DNA of 64,000 bases. Source: Solibacillus cecembensis (lineage in GTDB: Bacteria; Bacillota; Bacilli; Bacillales_A; Planococcaceae). Made by a program: the position numbers and the translations under genes. Below the pieces are notes generated by a model, which did no database searches, was not told the DNA's origin, and saw only the letters and a program-made list of their open reading frames with translations. Each line of letters begins with the position of its first letter. Position 1 is the first letter of the stretch. The stretch covers positions 264,339 through 328,338 of the forward strand of contig NZ_LMBZ01000001.1 of assembly GCF_001439635.1 (NCBI RefSeq). Direction: 5' to 3'. This document shows positions 18,557 through 26,861 of this stretch, one piece after another.

Positions 18557-19399
18557 TTAGAATGCCCATTCATTTAGAAAATCAGCAATTTGTTCTTTAA
18601 AATTTGGTTGAAGCCAAAGTAATAGTGTGTCCTCGAAGCCGATTTGTTCTACAACTGAACGAACGACTTCATAACCAATATAGTATGCTAAACGGGTATA
18701 ACCAAAATGCTCTCCACCATTAATAGAAAACCACTCTTTAAAAATCTCCTGTGTAGATAGCTGCTCCAAATCCTGTTGAAATGAGGAAATAATACTTGCT
18801 ATATTAGCATGGGCATAATTTAGCCACGCTTCATCTCGTTTAAATGCGAAGTAAACGTCCAATTCTACTTCAACAACTTGGGTAGATAAATACGTTGCCA
18901 TGCCTTCTTGAATAAGCCATGTATATGGGCTATTCCAATCAATTTGGCCAATCTCCACACCGTTTTGAAGTGTTAGGATATGGTGCACAGCATGGCCGAA
19001 TTCATGGGCAATTAACGTACGGATGCCGGATTCTAAGGTTGGCATTCGCTCAACACAAAATGCTACCTCAGGATTCATAGCATGAGTTGTATAGGCATTT
19101 GAGCCCCCTAATCCTATGAAAATATGAACAGCTTCTGTAAAAGTAATATCAAACATTTTTTCATAGTTGGTTGTAATTTCATCTAGATTCGTTACTATTC
19201 GATCTTTCACAAAGTTTAGGTCACCGAGTTTATTTGGATGCTGCTGTAAAGCATAACGTAGCTTTTCTTCTTTGTTTTTACAATGAAATTGAAAATAAAA
19301 ATCAAATGCTGCAGGAGATTGTTGAAAATAAGCTTCATAATAATCTGGTGTTGCTTCGTATTTTTGTATAAATGGTGTAACGTAATCGTTTATTTTCAA
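18557..19399 (-). CDS. HExxH zinc metallopeptidase-like protein
   Basis: The 280-residue soluble protein carries AHEFGHAVHHI (about residues 133-143), a zincin HExxH site. About 30 residues later comes IQEGMATYLS, whose Glu fits the third ligand of gluzincins. There is no signal peptide or membrane segment, so it is probably cytoplasmic. The protein N-terminal to the site is helical and unnamed. TTG is the start, after GGGGAAG on the minus strand. Substrate unknown; DUF2268-like proteases are an alternative name. Confidence 0.75.
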   Translation of the reverse strand: MKINDYVTPFIQKYEATPDYYEAYFQQSPAAFDFYFQFHCKNKEEKLRYALQQHPNKLGDLNFVKDRIVTNLDEITTNYEKMFDITFTEAVHIFIGLGGSNAYTTHAMNPEVAFCVERMPTLESGIRTLIAHEFGHAVHHILTLQNGVEIGQIDWNSPYTWLIQEGMATYLSTQVVEVELDVYFAFKRDEAWLNYAHANIASIISSFQQDLEQLSTQEIFKEWFSINGGEHFGYTRLAYYIGYEVVRSVVEQIGFEDTLLLWLQPNFKEQIADFLNEWAF

Positions 19400-19440
19400 T
19401 GCTGCTTCCCCTAAGACTAATCAACTTAAAAGTTTAACAA

Positions 19441-19920
19441 TTAAGTTGATTTGTCAAAATTTCTTATAATTAGATCTGAAGAAACCGGTTTAAGCTGTAG
19501 TTCTCTAGCCCAAACAGATAATTGCCCAATATGATGAATTTCGTGAGTGATCATATGTGCTAGTATCTTTTTTTGAGTAAAGTTTAAAAGAGTACCGTCA
19601 CGGCGTTTCACTTCAATTATTTTGTTTTCATATTCCGAAAGTAATTGCTTAATAAAGTACGCTGTATGCGATTTTACAAAGGCAGAGTATGCTCTTATAT
19701 TTTCTAAACTATTTATTGAATTTCGCGTTTCATAAAGTATGTTTTTTTCCACCATTGAATTTAACCAAAGTAATTCACAATCCGCTATATGTATGAGCAT
19801 TTCCCGTATACTTTTCATTCCACCTACACGCTCTTTATGGAAATCTTCTTCAGATATTTATTGACACCAATTGAACCATTCTTCATGTACTTGCCAATTG
19901 TATTGAAATAAAGATAACAT
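19441..19920 (-). pseudogene. DinB-family gene broken by an in-frame TAA
   Basis: A DinB-type protein (MLSLFQYNWQVHEEWF at the start; HITHEIHHIGQLSVWA-like metal-site His pair near the end) is encoded from ATG 19920, which has a strong GGAGGAGG site upstream. Codon 21 (19858-19860) is TAA. The same frame continues after it with DinB-like sequence (ISEEDFHKERVGG) to the stop at 19441. An ATG at 19818 could restart a 125-residue fragment behind GGTGGA, lacking the first helix. DinB proteins are four-helix, metal-binding, often thiol-S-transferase-like. It is probably inactive, unless the stop is a sequencing error. Confidence 0.75.
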
Positions 19921-19984
19921 CGTGCACCTCCTCCTGTTCGATTAATGTTAATATTAAGAAAATTATAATTTTTTGGAGGCTTGT

Positions 19985-20758
19985 ATGAAACATAGAATCA
20001 TATTTTTTGACGTAGATGGGACTATAACAAGTCATAAAGACGGGACCATTTCACAAAGTACAAAACAGGCGATTAAGAAGTTGTTAGGGAATGGACTTCA
20101 TGTGGTTGCTGCAACTGGCAGACCTTTATCAATGTGTGCTGAAATTATTGAATTAGGTATAGACACATTTATTACAGCCAACGGAGCCTACGTTACACAT
20201 CAGGGGAAATGCATTCATAAAATAGTATTATCGCATGAAACGGTTTATAGAGTTAACCAATTTACATCCCAACAGCAACATGCACTTACCTACTATTCGG
20301 ATACTATCCATATGAACGAGGTGCAAAACCCGAAAGTACAACAGGCGCTTTACGAAACGTTAGGGTTGCAAGAATTTCCATCAATTAATTCGGTAGCACA
20401 TTTAAGTGAGACATATTTGCTCTGTTTATTTGCGGATGAAGTGGAAATTGAAAAGTATAAAGCTCAATTTCCTACAATCAACTTTAAACGTTGGCACCCA
20501 TATATTGTGAATGTACTCGAAGAAAATGTTTCGAAATCTGTAGCAATTAAAAAAGTATTAGATTATTTTGGATTTACAAAGGAAGAAGCTATTGCTTTTG
20601 GTGATGGAGAAAATGATATTGATATGTTAGAAATTGTAGACTTAGGTATTGCAATGGGAAACGCAAATGAAAAATTAAAGTCAAGTGCTAATTTTATTAC
20701 GAAAGATTCTTGTGAAGACGGTATTGTATGGGCATTAAAGCACTTTAAATTAATTTGA
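19985..20758 (+). CDS. HAD-superfamily Cof-type phosphatase
   Basis: The 257-residue protein has HAD motif I FFDVDGTIT at its N-terminus, motif II AATGRP and motif III/IV AFGDGENDIDMLE. A C2B-type cap lies between them. Cof-like enzymes dephosphorylate sugar phosphates, flavin or PLP precursors in the cytoplasm. ATG 19985 follows GGAGG with five bases of spacing; the frame also has a TTG at 19973 that overlaps that site. It is monocistronic. The 20759-20998 gap shows nothing clear. Confidence 0.9.
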   Translation: MKHRIIFFDVDGTITSHKDGTISQSTKQAIKKLLGNGLHVVAATGRPLSMCAEIIELGIDTFITANGAYVTHQGKCIHKIVLSHETVYRVNQFTSQQQHALTYYSDTIHMNEVQNPKVQQALYETLGLQEFPSINSVAHLSETYLLCLFADEVEIEKYKAQFPTINFKRWHPYIVNVLEENVSKSVAIKKVLDYFGFTKEEAIAFGDGENDIDMLEIVDLGIAMGNANEKLKSSANFITKDSCEDGIVWALKHFKLI

Positions 20759-20998
20759 GTAATAACACGATTATTAAAATGTTTTTATATAATTATGTAG
20801 CTCATACAATCCATATTGAATAGGATTCTTTTGAATAAACAATATAAAACTCTTTTTCAAAAGTAATTATTATGGAATTAACAATTTGATGGGAGTATTT
20901 TTTGTACCGACTAAATAAAATTAGAGGAAGCATCTTTGTGCCTGCTATGTTACAGGTATTTTACGTAAGCTTTCAGATAAAAAAATGAGAAAGGCGCG

Positions 20999-21643
20999 GT
21001 GGAAATGAACGTTTCAAAATTAGAATCAAAATCGAGGAATGTTGCGTATACCTATATTGAAAGGGATTCAACGACGATTTGCGTAATGCTATCAGGTACA
21101 GGCTATACATATGAAAAACCATTGTTATATTACTCAACAATGCAAATGATCGAGGCTGATTACGATCTTGTTCAAATTCATTATTCCTATGATTCAAGTT
21201 GCTTTAAAATGAATCCACTAGACTTTATCAATATTATTATTGAGGATGTCGATTCTGTAATTACGGAAGTTTTTTCTACTAAAAAGTATGAACAAGTTAT
21301 CTTTATTGGTAAATCTTTAGGCACTTTACCAATTGCTTTTAAATATAGTAAGGCAGCTTATTTTCAAGATGCAAAATTAATACTTTTAACACCATTACTT
21401 CAAATAGAAGGGTTTCATGAAAGCGTAATGGAAAGTCAAAAGGATATTTTAATGATAATAGGCACTGAGGATGTTTATTATATTAAAGAAAGTGTAGATG
21501 CACTGCGCCATAAAGGCAATGTGAATTTAATCGAGATAGACGGAGCAAATCATTCTTTAGAAATAGAACCAACTAACACGAAAGAATCACTGATAGTTAT
21601 GGAACAGGTTATGAAGGAATTGAATAAGTTTTTAATAAAATAA
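20999..21643 (+). CDS. Alpha/beta-hydrolase-like protein
   Basis: The 214-residue soluble protein shows a nucleophile elbow IFIGKSLGT (GxSxG form GKSLG near residue 103), an acid in IIGTEDVYY and a histidine in GANHSLEI, in the order Ser-Asp-His of the alpha/beta-hydrolase triad. It is short for the fold and lacks a lid. GTG 20999 or ATG 21005 may start it, both behind GAGAAAGG. The substrate is not evident. Confidence 0.75.
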   Translation: MEMNVSKLESKSRNVAYTYIERDSTTICVMLSGTGYTYEKPLLYYSTMQMIEADYDLVQIHYSYDSSCFKMNPLDFINIIIEDVDSVITEVFSTKKYEQVIFIGKSLGTLPIAFKYSKAAYFQDAKLILLTPLLQIEGFHESVMESQKDILMIIGTEDVYYIKESVDALRHKGNVNLIEIDGANHSLEIEPTNTKESLIVMEQVMKELNKFLIK

Positions 21644-21740
21644 GGACTGGATACTATTCTTAAATGAAATTTGGGGGATAATTCCCGTAAAAACTTTCGA
21701 CTGTAGTCCGTTGTATCTGTGAATGCAACTAGTTATACAT

Positions 21741-21783
21741 AGCAAAAGCCCGTTCATATGTTTAAACTGAACGGGTTTTTGCT
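21741..21783 (+). terminator. Rho-independent terminator
   Basis: A 16-bp stem with one mismatch (AGCAAAAGCCCGTTCA at 21741-21756 with the complement at 21768-21783) contains a T5 run on its 3' arm. A similar CCCGTTC-type hairpin recurs at 29677-29716. Confidence 0.8.
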
Positions 21784-21895
21784 TGTTCAAAAAGTTATGA
21801 ACTCTGAATATAAAATTAAAATTAACAGATTATATTGACATTTATTCGGTTGATTGTATATAAAGTATATATACAATATAAATTGAGGAATTCCC

Positions 21896-22273
21896 ATGCA
21901 AATTTTAATCTCTCACAATTCAAAAGAGCCTTTTTATGAGCAAATTGTGAAGCAAATTAAGAAAAGTATTTTAGCCAATGAGATACCAATCGGGTTTGCT
22001 TTACCATCCATGCGTAATATGGCGAAAGAGTTAGATGTAAGTGTGATTACGACAAAGAGGGCCTATGAAGAGCTTGAAAAGGCTGGATTAATTTATTCCA
22101 TTGTAGGAAAAGGCTCATTTGTAGCAGAACAGAATGTGGAATTGCTGATGGAACAAAAACAGAAGGTCATCGAAAAACAGTTAGGGCAGACAATCACAAA
22201 TTGCAAGGAAATGGTCCTTAATCTAGAAGACATTCAACAATTAGTTGGACTTTTATATGAGGAGGCAGATTAA
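21896..22273 (+). CDS. GntR-family regulator, YtrA subfamily
   Basis: The 125-residue protein is a GntR winged helix (PFYEQIVKQIKKSILANEIPIG, then LDVSVITTKRAYEELEKAGLI) with only a short helical tail. That is the YtrA type, which represses ABC transporter operons it belongs to. Its stop overlaps the ATPase start by one base (TAATG). A strong AT-rich promoter region (TTGACA near 21835, TATATA repeats) lies upstream. Confidence 0.88.
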   Translation: MQILISHNSKEPFYEQIVKQIKKSILANEIPIGFALPSMRNMAKELDVSVITTKRAYEELEKAGLIYSIVGKGSFVAEQNVELLMEQKQKVIEKQLGQTITNCKEMVLNLEDIQQLVGLLYEEAD

Positions 22274-23151
22274 TGGATTCAATTATCGAGTTATCAAACG
22301 TGAATAAAACTTTTAATGGATTTGCAGTAAAAAACCTTTCCTTTAAAGTGAAAAAGGGCTTTGTAACAGGTTTTATCGGGGCAAATGGTGCAGGGAAATC
22401 GACAACAATTAAGCTTATTATGAATTTATTAAAACCTGACAGTGGGGAAGTAAAAATTTTTGGATTAGATTACAAAAAATATGAAAAACAAATTAAAGAA
22501 AACATTGGATTTGTTTATGATGACCATGTATTTTATGAACACCTTACTTTAGTAGAGATGAAGAAAATAATAGCACCTTTGTACAAAAGATGGGATGATT
22601 CATTATTTGCTACGTATGTCGCGCAATTTCAGTTACCTCTTAACAAAAAGCTAAAGACTTTTTCAAAAGGGATGTTGATGAAAGCATCATTAGCAATCGC
22701 GCTTTCTCATCACGCACAATTGATTATTATGGATGAGCCAACAGCTGACCTTGATCCTGTATTTAGACGTGAGTTTCTAGCCCTTTTACATGAGTTAGTA
22801 CAAGACGGTGAAAAAACGATATTCTTTTCAACACATATTACATCGGATTTAGATCGTATCGCGGATTATATCGTTTTCTTACATGAGGGTGAACTCCAAT
22901 TTACAGATGAATTTTTAGCGGTATAAGAGCAGTTTGTGTTAGTAAAAGGTGGTTTGGAATTATTGGACCGAGATACAGAAAAAGAATTTATGGCGATTCA
23001 TAAAACCAAGTTAGGCTTTGAAGGGCTTTCAAAAAATAAAGAACGTGTCATGCAATTATTTGGAGAACTAGCCATTTACGAACCAGCGACATTAGAAGAT
23101 ATTATGTTCTATACGAAAAAGGAGAGTGAGCAAATTGCTGCAATTAGTTAA
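22273..23151 (+). pseudogene. ABC transporter ATPase with in-frame TAA near its C-terminus
   Basis: The first 217 residues are a full ABC ATPase: Walker A GANGAGKSTTIK, signature FSKGMLMKASLA, Walker B LIIMDEPTADLDP. A TAA at 22924-22926 ends the frame at FTDEFLAV. The same frame then continues for 75 codons with sequence that reads as the missing C-terminal domain (LVKGGLELLDRDTEKEF, LGFEGLSKNKERVMQLFGEL). This fits a single-base nonsense mutation in a YtrB-like gene. The truncated ATPase could still be active, since the catalytic domain is intact. Confidence 0.75.
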
Positions 23152-23743
23152 AAAGGATTTTGTTATTCATAAAATCATTTTGTTATGTATGCTTGCTGGA
23201 TTGATTATTTATATGGTTTTAGATGTTTCGCCCATTTTTTTAGGGCTTATATTTTCATGTACAATGACACTGCAAATTTTCTCCAGTGATGAAAAGCGTA
23301 CAGCTCAAATTTTATTAAGTTCACTGCCTTTAACACGTAGGGAAATTGTTAGTTCAAAGTATATAGCTGCTTTTCTATATATTGCCATCATCATTTGTAT
23401 TTTGATAGCAGGTAGCTTCATTGTTCATCAAGAACAACCTAACTGGATTCATTTAGGTTTAGTTGCTGTTGCATCCTTAGTAGTTGTTGCTTTTATGTAT
23501 CCATTTTCTTATAAGTTTGCAAGTAAATATTTGCTAATTACATTTGTCATTGGATTTGCCGTTTATTTTTTAGCGATGAAGTTGTTTATCCATGACTTGA
23601 ATGATCAGTTTCGAGCAATCATTTTAAAAGTAACGCCTTTAATGGAATCACAAGCTATGTTTTTCGCACTCATTGCAGCCCTAGTACTATATGGTGTTTC
23701 ATGGATTTTATCTGTAAAAATTTATGAACAGAAAGTATTTTAA
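23135..23743 (+). CDS. ABC-2 type transporter permease
   Basis: The roughly 202-residue protein has six hydrophobic segments and the cytoplasmic stretch SSDEKRTAQILLSSLPLTRREIVSSKY between segments two and three, typical of ABC-2 permeases of bacitracin/YtrC-like exporters. TTG 23135 lies ten bases after AAAAAGGAG; a GTG at 23126 is too close to that site. It overlaps the end of the ATPase reading frame and belongs to the same operon. Confidence 0.85.
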   Translation: MLQLVKKDFVIHKIILLCMLAGLIIYMVLDVSPIFLGLIFSCTMTLQIFSSDEKRTAQILLSSLPLTRREIVSSKYIAAFLYIAIIICILIAGSFIVHQEQPNWIHLGLVAVASLVVVAFMYPFSYKFASKYLLITFVIGFAVYFLAMKLFIHDLNDQFRAIILKVTPLMESQAMFFALIAALVLYGVSWILSVKIYEQKVF

Positions 23744-23756
23744 CTAGGTGGTTGAA

Positions 23757-24062
23757 ATGCAAAATAAATCTCGTGTATCTATTTTTAGGGAAAATTGGTT
23801 TCAAGGTATTTTCGCATTTTGTTTCGTTCAAGTAGTATTTATCCTTATGGAATTGACGGGCTGGATTCCGAATGTAAAGGATTTTGATGGGAAATTGTTC
23901 AGCAATATAATAAATTTGTTTAACATGAATCAGTGGTTTTCTTTCTATAACACGGCTTTTTTTAATCTAGTTACTGTTATACTAGGCGTAATTCTTATAG
24001 GCCAAATTAGTTTTGCGCTAATTCAAAAAGTAAAGAAGGAAGTAAAACATGGAATCAAATAA
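23757..24062 (+). CDS. Small membrane protein of the ABC operon
   Basis: The 101-residue protein has two membrane segments (FCFVQVVFILMEL and VTVILGVILIGQISFAL). I do not know the family. It begins at ATG 23757, five bases after AGGTGG, and is 13 bases from the permease. It is a likely accessory subunit. Its 3' end overlaps the next, broken small gene. Confidence 0.65.
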   Translation: MQNKSRVSIFRENWFQGIFAFCFVQVVFILMELTGWIPNVKDFDGKLFSNIINLFNMNQWFSFYNTAFFNLVTVILGVILIGQISFALIQKVKKEVKHGIK

Positions 24063-24165
24063 ACAACGAACACCTTGGCTACTTGAACGAAATCAGTTGT
24101 CATAATTAGCTGCTATTTTACCGCCAATCGCATTGATTGTTGTTCGCTTAAATAAGCATAAATAA
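24049..24165 (+). pseudogene. Small ORF with in-frame TAA, last gene of the ABC operon
   Basis: An ATG at 24049 overlaps the preceding gene and encodes MESNKQRTPWLLERNQLS. TAA follows at 24103-24105, and the same frame resumes with LAAILPPIALIVVRLNKHK before the real stop at 24163. The two halves together make a 38-residue single-span membrane peptide with a positive tail, so this looks like a third nonsense-interrupted gene within 4.5 kb. The remaining DNA to 24354 shows nothing further. Confidence 0.45.
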
Positions 24166-24354
24166 ATGAAAAAACAGTGGAGAAAATACAGTTTTTCGCT
24201 AGCCTTATGACGTGCTTAAGGCTAATTAAACTATTGTCACATCATTGGATTAAGTTATCATTGTTACTTCTGTTGAATAACTTGGTATTGGGGACACTTA
24301 TTTTTAAATCATTTAAGTAACAAATTATAGTTAGTTGACATGAATCAATTATAA

Positions 24355-24396
24355 TAAACGAGGGAAATGCCTGTTTCAATGCATTTCCCTCGTTTA
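24355..24396. terminator. Strong terminator hairpin
   Basis: A perfect 16-bp stem (24355-24370 with 24381-24396, arm TAAACGAGGGAAATGC) closes the ABC operon and lies about 100 bases downstream of the convergent CPCC gene. Confidence 0.75.
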
Positions 24397-24503
24397 TTAA
24401 TACTTCATTAATTAAAAGAGTAGTTTAAGCCAAGTTTATGAGGCATGTATGTATTTTAAGTTCATTTTTCAACAGATAAATTTAAGTCTCTTTTAATTTC
24501 GTT

Positions 24504-24809
24504 CTATTCTTTCATGATACTGTGTCCGTTTGAAAACTCAACTAATTTAAAACAGGTATCCCGTTCATCAGAAGTTGAAGGTTTGCGAACAGAATCGATG
24601 AAAAGCGCCTCTGATGCACCGAATTGTATAAAATTTCTTTGTGCTTCGTATAAAAAAACGCTATTTGCTCCACCTTCATAAAATGGGTCAATGAACTGCA
24701 CAAAATCGTCTTCCCAATAACAAATTGAACAGATTTCATATGTTCCAGTAGGGCATTGTTCTAACGTTTTGTAACCACAGCAAGGGCATGTGTAAAATTC
24801 ATTATTCAT
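24504..24809 (-). CDS. CPCC-family cysteine-rich protein
   Basis: The 101-residue protein starts with YTCPCCGYKTL and continues EICSICYWEDD, the four-cysteine zinc ribbon plus acidic/aromatic segment of the CPCC family. Members are common among immunity proteins of bacterial polymorphic toxins. It is soluble and has no signal peptide. It begins a run of small, mostly unknown soluble proteins up to 29578. Confidence 0.85.
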   Translation of the reverse strand: MNNEFYTCPCCGYKTLEQCPTGTYEICSICYWEDDFVQFIDPFYEGGANSVFLYEAQRNFIQFGASEALFIDSVRKPSTSDERDTCFKLVEFSNGHSIMKE

Positions 24810-24849
24810 TTTGTCATTAGCGCCTTACAAATTTTTTTTAGCAGATTGA

Positions 24850-25287
24850 TTAGTAGTTATCTGCATTACTAAAATATGGACCACAATGGCTTTCATGTGT
24901 AACAACGTATGTCCATGTGAAATTCTCGTCCACAACGTAGATGTCTTCTTCATTTGCAAATTGAGCTGCTTTTAATGTAGATGCTTGTTCTACTGTTAAA
25001 ACGTTAGCTGAATGTTGATAAAATATGTAGCATTTCGACTTTTTAACGGCGTCAAAAGCGTCATTTGCGGCAGTTTGAAGGAGGTGAGGTCTTCTATCAT
25101 AGCTAAATACATGCCATAAATAACCACAAAAATACCGATCTCCGTATAGATGTATTTTTTCTTTCTCACTTTGTTTTAAATGACTCACAAAAGCTTCTTC
25201 CCAGAGCTTTCGAAAATAGATACCCCAATATGGGCTGGATTTAAATTTTATTTTTGTGCTTTGTAGTTGTTCGATTAAATAGTCCAT
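24850..25287 (-). CDS. DUF4275-like protein
   Basis: The 145-residue soluble protein contains CGYLWHVFSYDRRP and ends DIYVVDENFTWTYVVTHESHCGPYF, the Trp/Phe/Tyr pattern I associate with DUF4275. ATG 25287 has GGAG six bases upstream on the minus strand. The frame is open to a TTG at 25368, but that would place its start only three bases from the divergent gene. The function is unknown; the genomic setting suggests an immunity-type protein. Confidence 0.65.
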   Translation of the reverse strand: MDYLIEQLQSTKIKFKSSPYWGIYFRKLWEEAFVSHLKQSEKEKIHLYGDRYFCGYLWHVFSYDRRPHLLQTAANDAFDAVKKSKCYIFYQHSANVLTVEQASTLKAAQFANEEDIYVVDENFTWTYVVTHESHCGPYFSNADNY

Positions 25288-25371
25288 TTGTTGCTCCGAT
25301 TCTTTTGTTAGTATAATACTATTATGGATGTTAAAAGGAATTTTTGCTAGTATCAAAACACGAGGCAATGT

Positions 25372-25938
25372 ATGATTAATCTATTAAACTATGATAAGGA
25401 ATACGATGGTTGGATTGAAGTGAAGGGGGAATATGTTGCTTATGCCGTTTCAGGAGAGGCAGATGACTATGTGGAACAGACAAGTAAGCGTATGCGACAG
25501 CTCGCACAAGCAATTTATACGTTTCCGTTTTATTTACATTTTGAGAGCTACGATGATAGCCCAGAGTGGATTTTGCAAGAGAAGGATTTAGATATCCGTT
25601 ATAAACCTTCAGGAAGAACCGTATTAACTCAAAGTGGGCGTAAAATGTTTCAAGCAGAGTTGCCTACATTTACGGTAGTTATTACAAATCAAGTTCAGCT
25701 CAATCAAGCGTTTAAATTATGGTTTCAAAATGCATTTGATAATCAATTATGGGCGATAACGCAAGAGAATAATGTCTATTATGAGAACGGTTTTGCAGCA
25801 GTCGATTTAAAAAAAGACATGACCATCCTTGTAACAGAGCATGACGCGTGTGGATTTACAGTTGTAACGAATGAAGCAGATTATCAGAGTGAGCCGTTGT
25901 TGAGAGCTTATTTAGAGAAGGTAATAAGTGGGTGGTAA
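25372..25938 (+). CDS. Unknown soluble protein
   Basis: I do not recognise this 188-residue protein. It is acidic and aromatic (HFESYDDSPEWILQEKDLDIRY), has no signal peptide or membrane span, and alternates strands with short helices. It starts at ATG 25372 behind a weak ACGAGG site and is three bases from the next gene, so the two are co-translated. Such compact acidic proteins are typical of immunity genes. Confidence 0.7.
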   Translation: MINLLNYDKEYDGWIEVKGEYVAYAVSGEADDYVEQTSKRMRQLAQAIYTFPFYLHFESYDDSPEWILQEKDLDIRYKPSGRTVLTQSGRKMFQAELPTFTVVITNQVQLNQAFKLWFQNAFDNQLWAITQENNVYYENGFAAVDLKKDMTILVTEHDACGFTVVTNEADYQSEPLLRAYLEKVISGW

Positions 25939-25941
25939 AAA

Positions 25942-26361
25942 ATGGACGTTACGAAGAACTTACAAAATATAATAGAAACGATTTGTTTAAGCGAAACAGT
26001 GGATAGTTTACACTTTTGGGGGCCAAAGCTAATTCTTTCAGCTGCTAATACTAGTATTTACGATGAAGTATATATACATATAGAAGGGGCATTTTCAATT
26101 ATTGAAAATGAGCAAACAATAGCAATGGGAGTGGGCTATTCTATGCGATTGCAGCAGCTTTGTAGATTAGCATTTCAGAAAATTTCGGCTATAAAGGTTA
26201 TTGCTGCAAACGATTTGTGCTTTATATTCGAATCTGGCATCCAATTATATCTTTTTGGAGATAATGGCGTATTTGAAAGCTGGCAACTAGAGGCTCGGGT
26301 AGAAGAAAAACAACTTTTAATTGTAGCTGGACCAGGTGAACGAGTATCGATTTTTGGATAG
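25942..26361 (+). CDS. Unknown soluble protein
   Basis: The 139-residue product shows alternating strands (SLHFWGPKLILSA, LCFIFESGIQLYLFGDNGVFESWQLE) and no transmembrane part. No family is recognised. It is tightly linked to the upstream gene (ribosome binding site GTGGTAAAAA) and followed after 17 bases by the DUF3916-like gene. Confidence 0.7.
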   Translation: MDVTKNLQNIIETICLSETVDSLHFWGPKLILSAANTSIYDEVYIHIEGAFSIIENEQTIAMGVGYSMRLQQLCRLAFQKISAIKVIAANDLCFIFESGIQLYLFGDNGVFESWQLEARVEEKQLLIVAGPGERVSIFG

Positions 26362-26378
26362 TACATAAAGGTGATTAT

Positions 26379-26852
26379 ATGCGAACGAGCAAAATAAGAG
26401 GTACCAAACGAAAGTTACGAAAGATCGAACAGTATTTAATCAATAGAGCAAAGCATTTTCCAAACGATTTTTACGATAGGGTTTATGCGTTTAAGCTTCC
26501 AGCCAATCAGCAATTTATAGATAGTCTAAATCCGAAGGGACAAAAAGTCGTTTTCAATTATTTAATGGATTGTGCAATGAATTTAAAAAAGAAGAAACCG
26601 AATGCAGCCTATAAAATTGCCGTGTTACTATTTCCAGAAAAATTTTGGCGCTCTGAATTGATTGTTTTTGAAAAGGAAGCAGTATATCAGGACTTTTTTA
26701 ATCGGAATCAACCTTGGCAAGTATGGCGTGAGGTGAAAAATCCAGCCGATCCATTCATTTCAATTCATTGGACGAAAAAGATGTATGAAGAATTAATTGA
26801 CGATGATGATGTACAACAGCAGCAAACATTCATTTGTTACATAGAAAGGTAG
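26379..26852 (+). CDS. DUF3916-like basic protein
   Basis: The 157-residue protein opens with a basic stretch (RGTKRKLRKIEQYLIN) and has a helical core with FNYLMDCAMNLKKKKP and FPEKFWRSELIVF. This is the pattern I associate with DUF3916, a family without known function. Assignment by memory of the family, not by search. It is in the same + strand cluster as its neighbours. Confidence 0.55.
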   Translation: MRTSKIRGTKRKLRKIEQYLINRAKHFPNDFYDRVYAFKLPANQQFIDSLNPKGQKVVFNYLMDCAMNLKKKKPNAAYKIAVLLFPEKFWRSELIVFEKEAVYQDFFNRNQPWQVWREVKNPADPFISIHWTKKMYEELIDDDDVQQQQTFICYIER

Positions 26853-26861
26853 GGAAATTGG

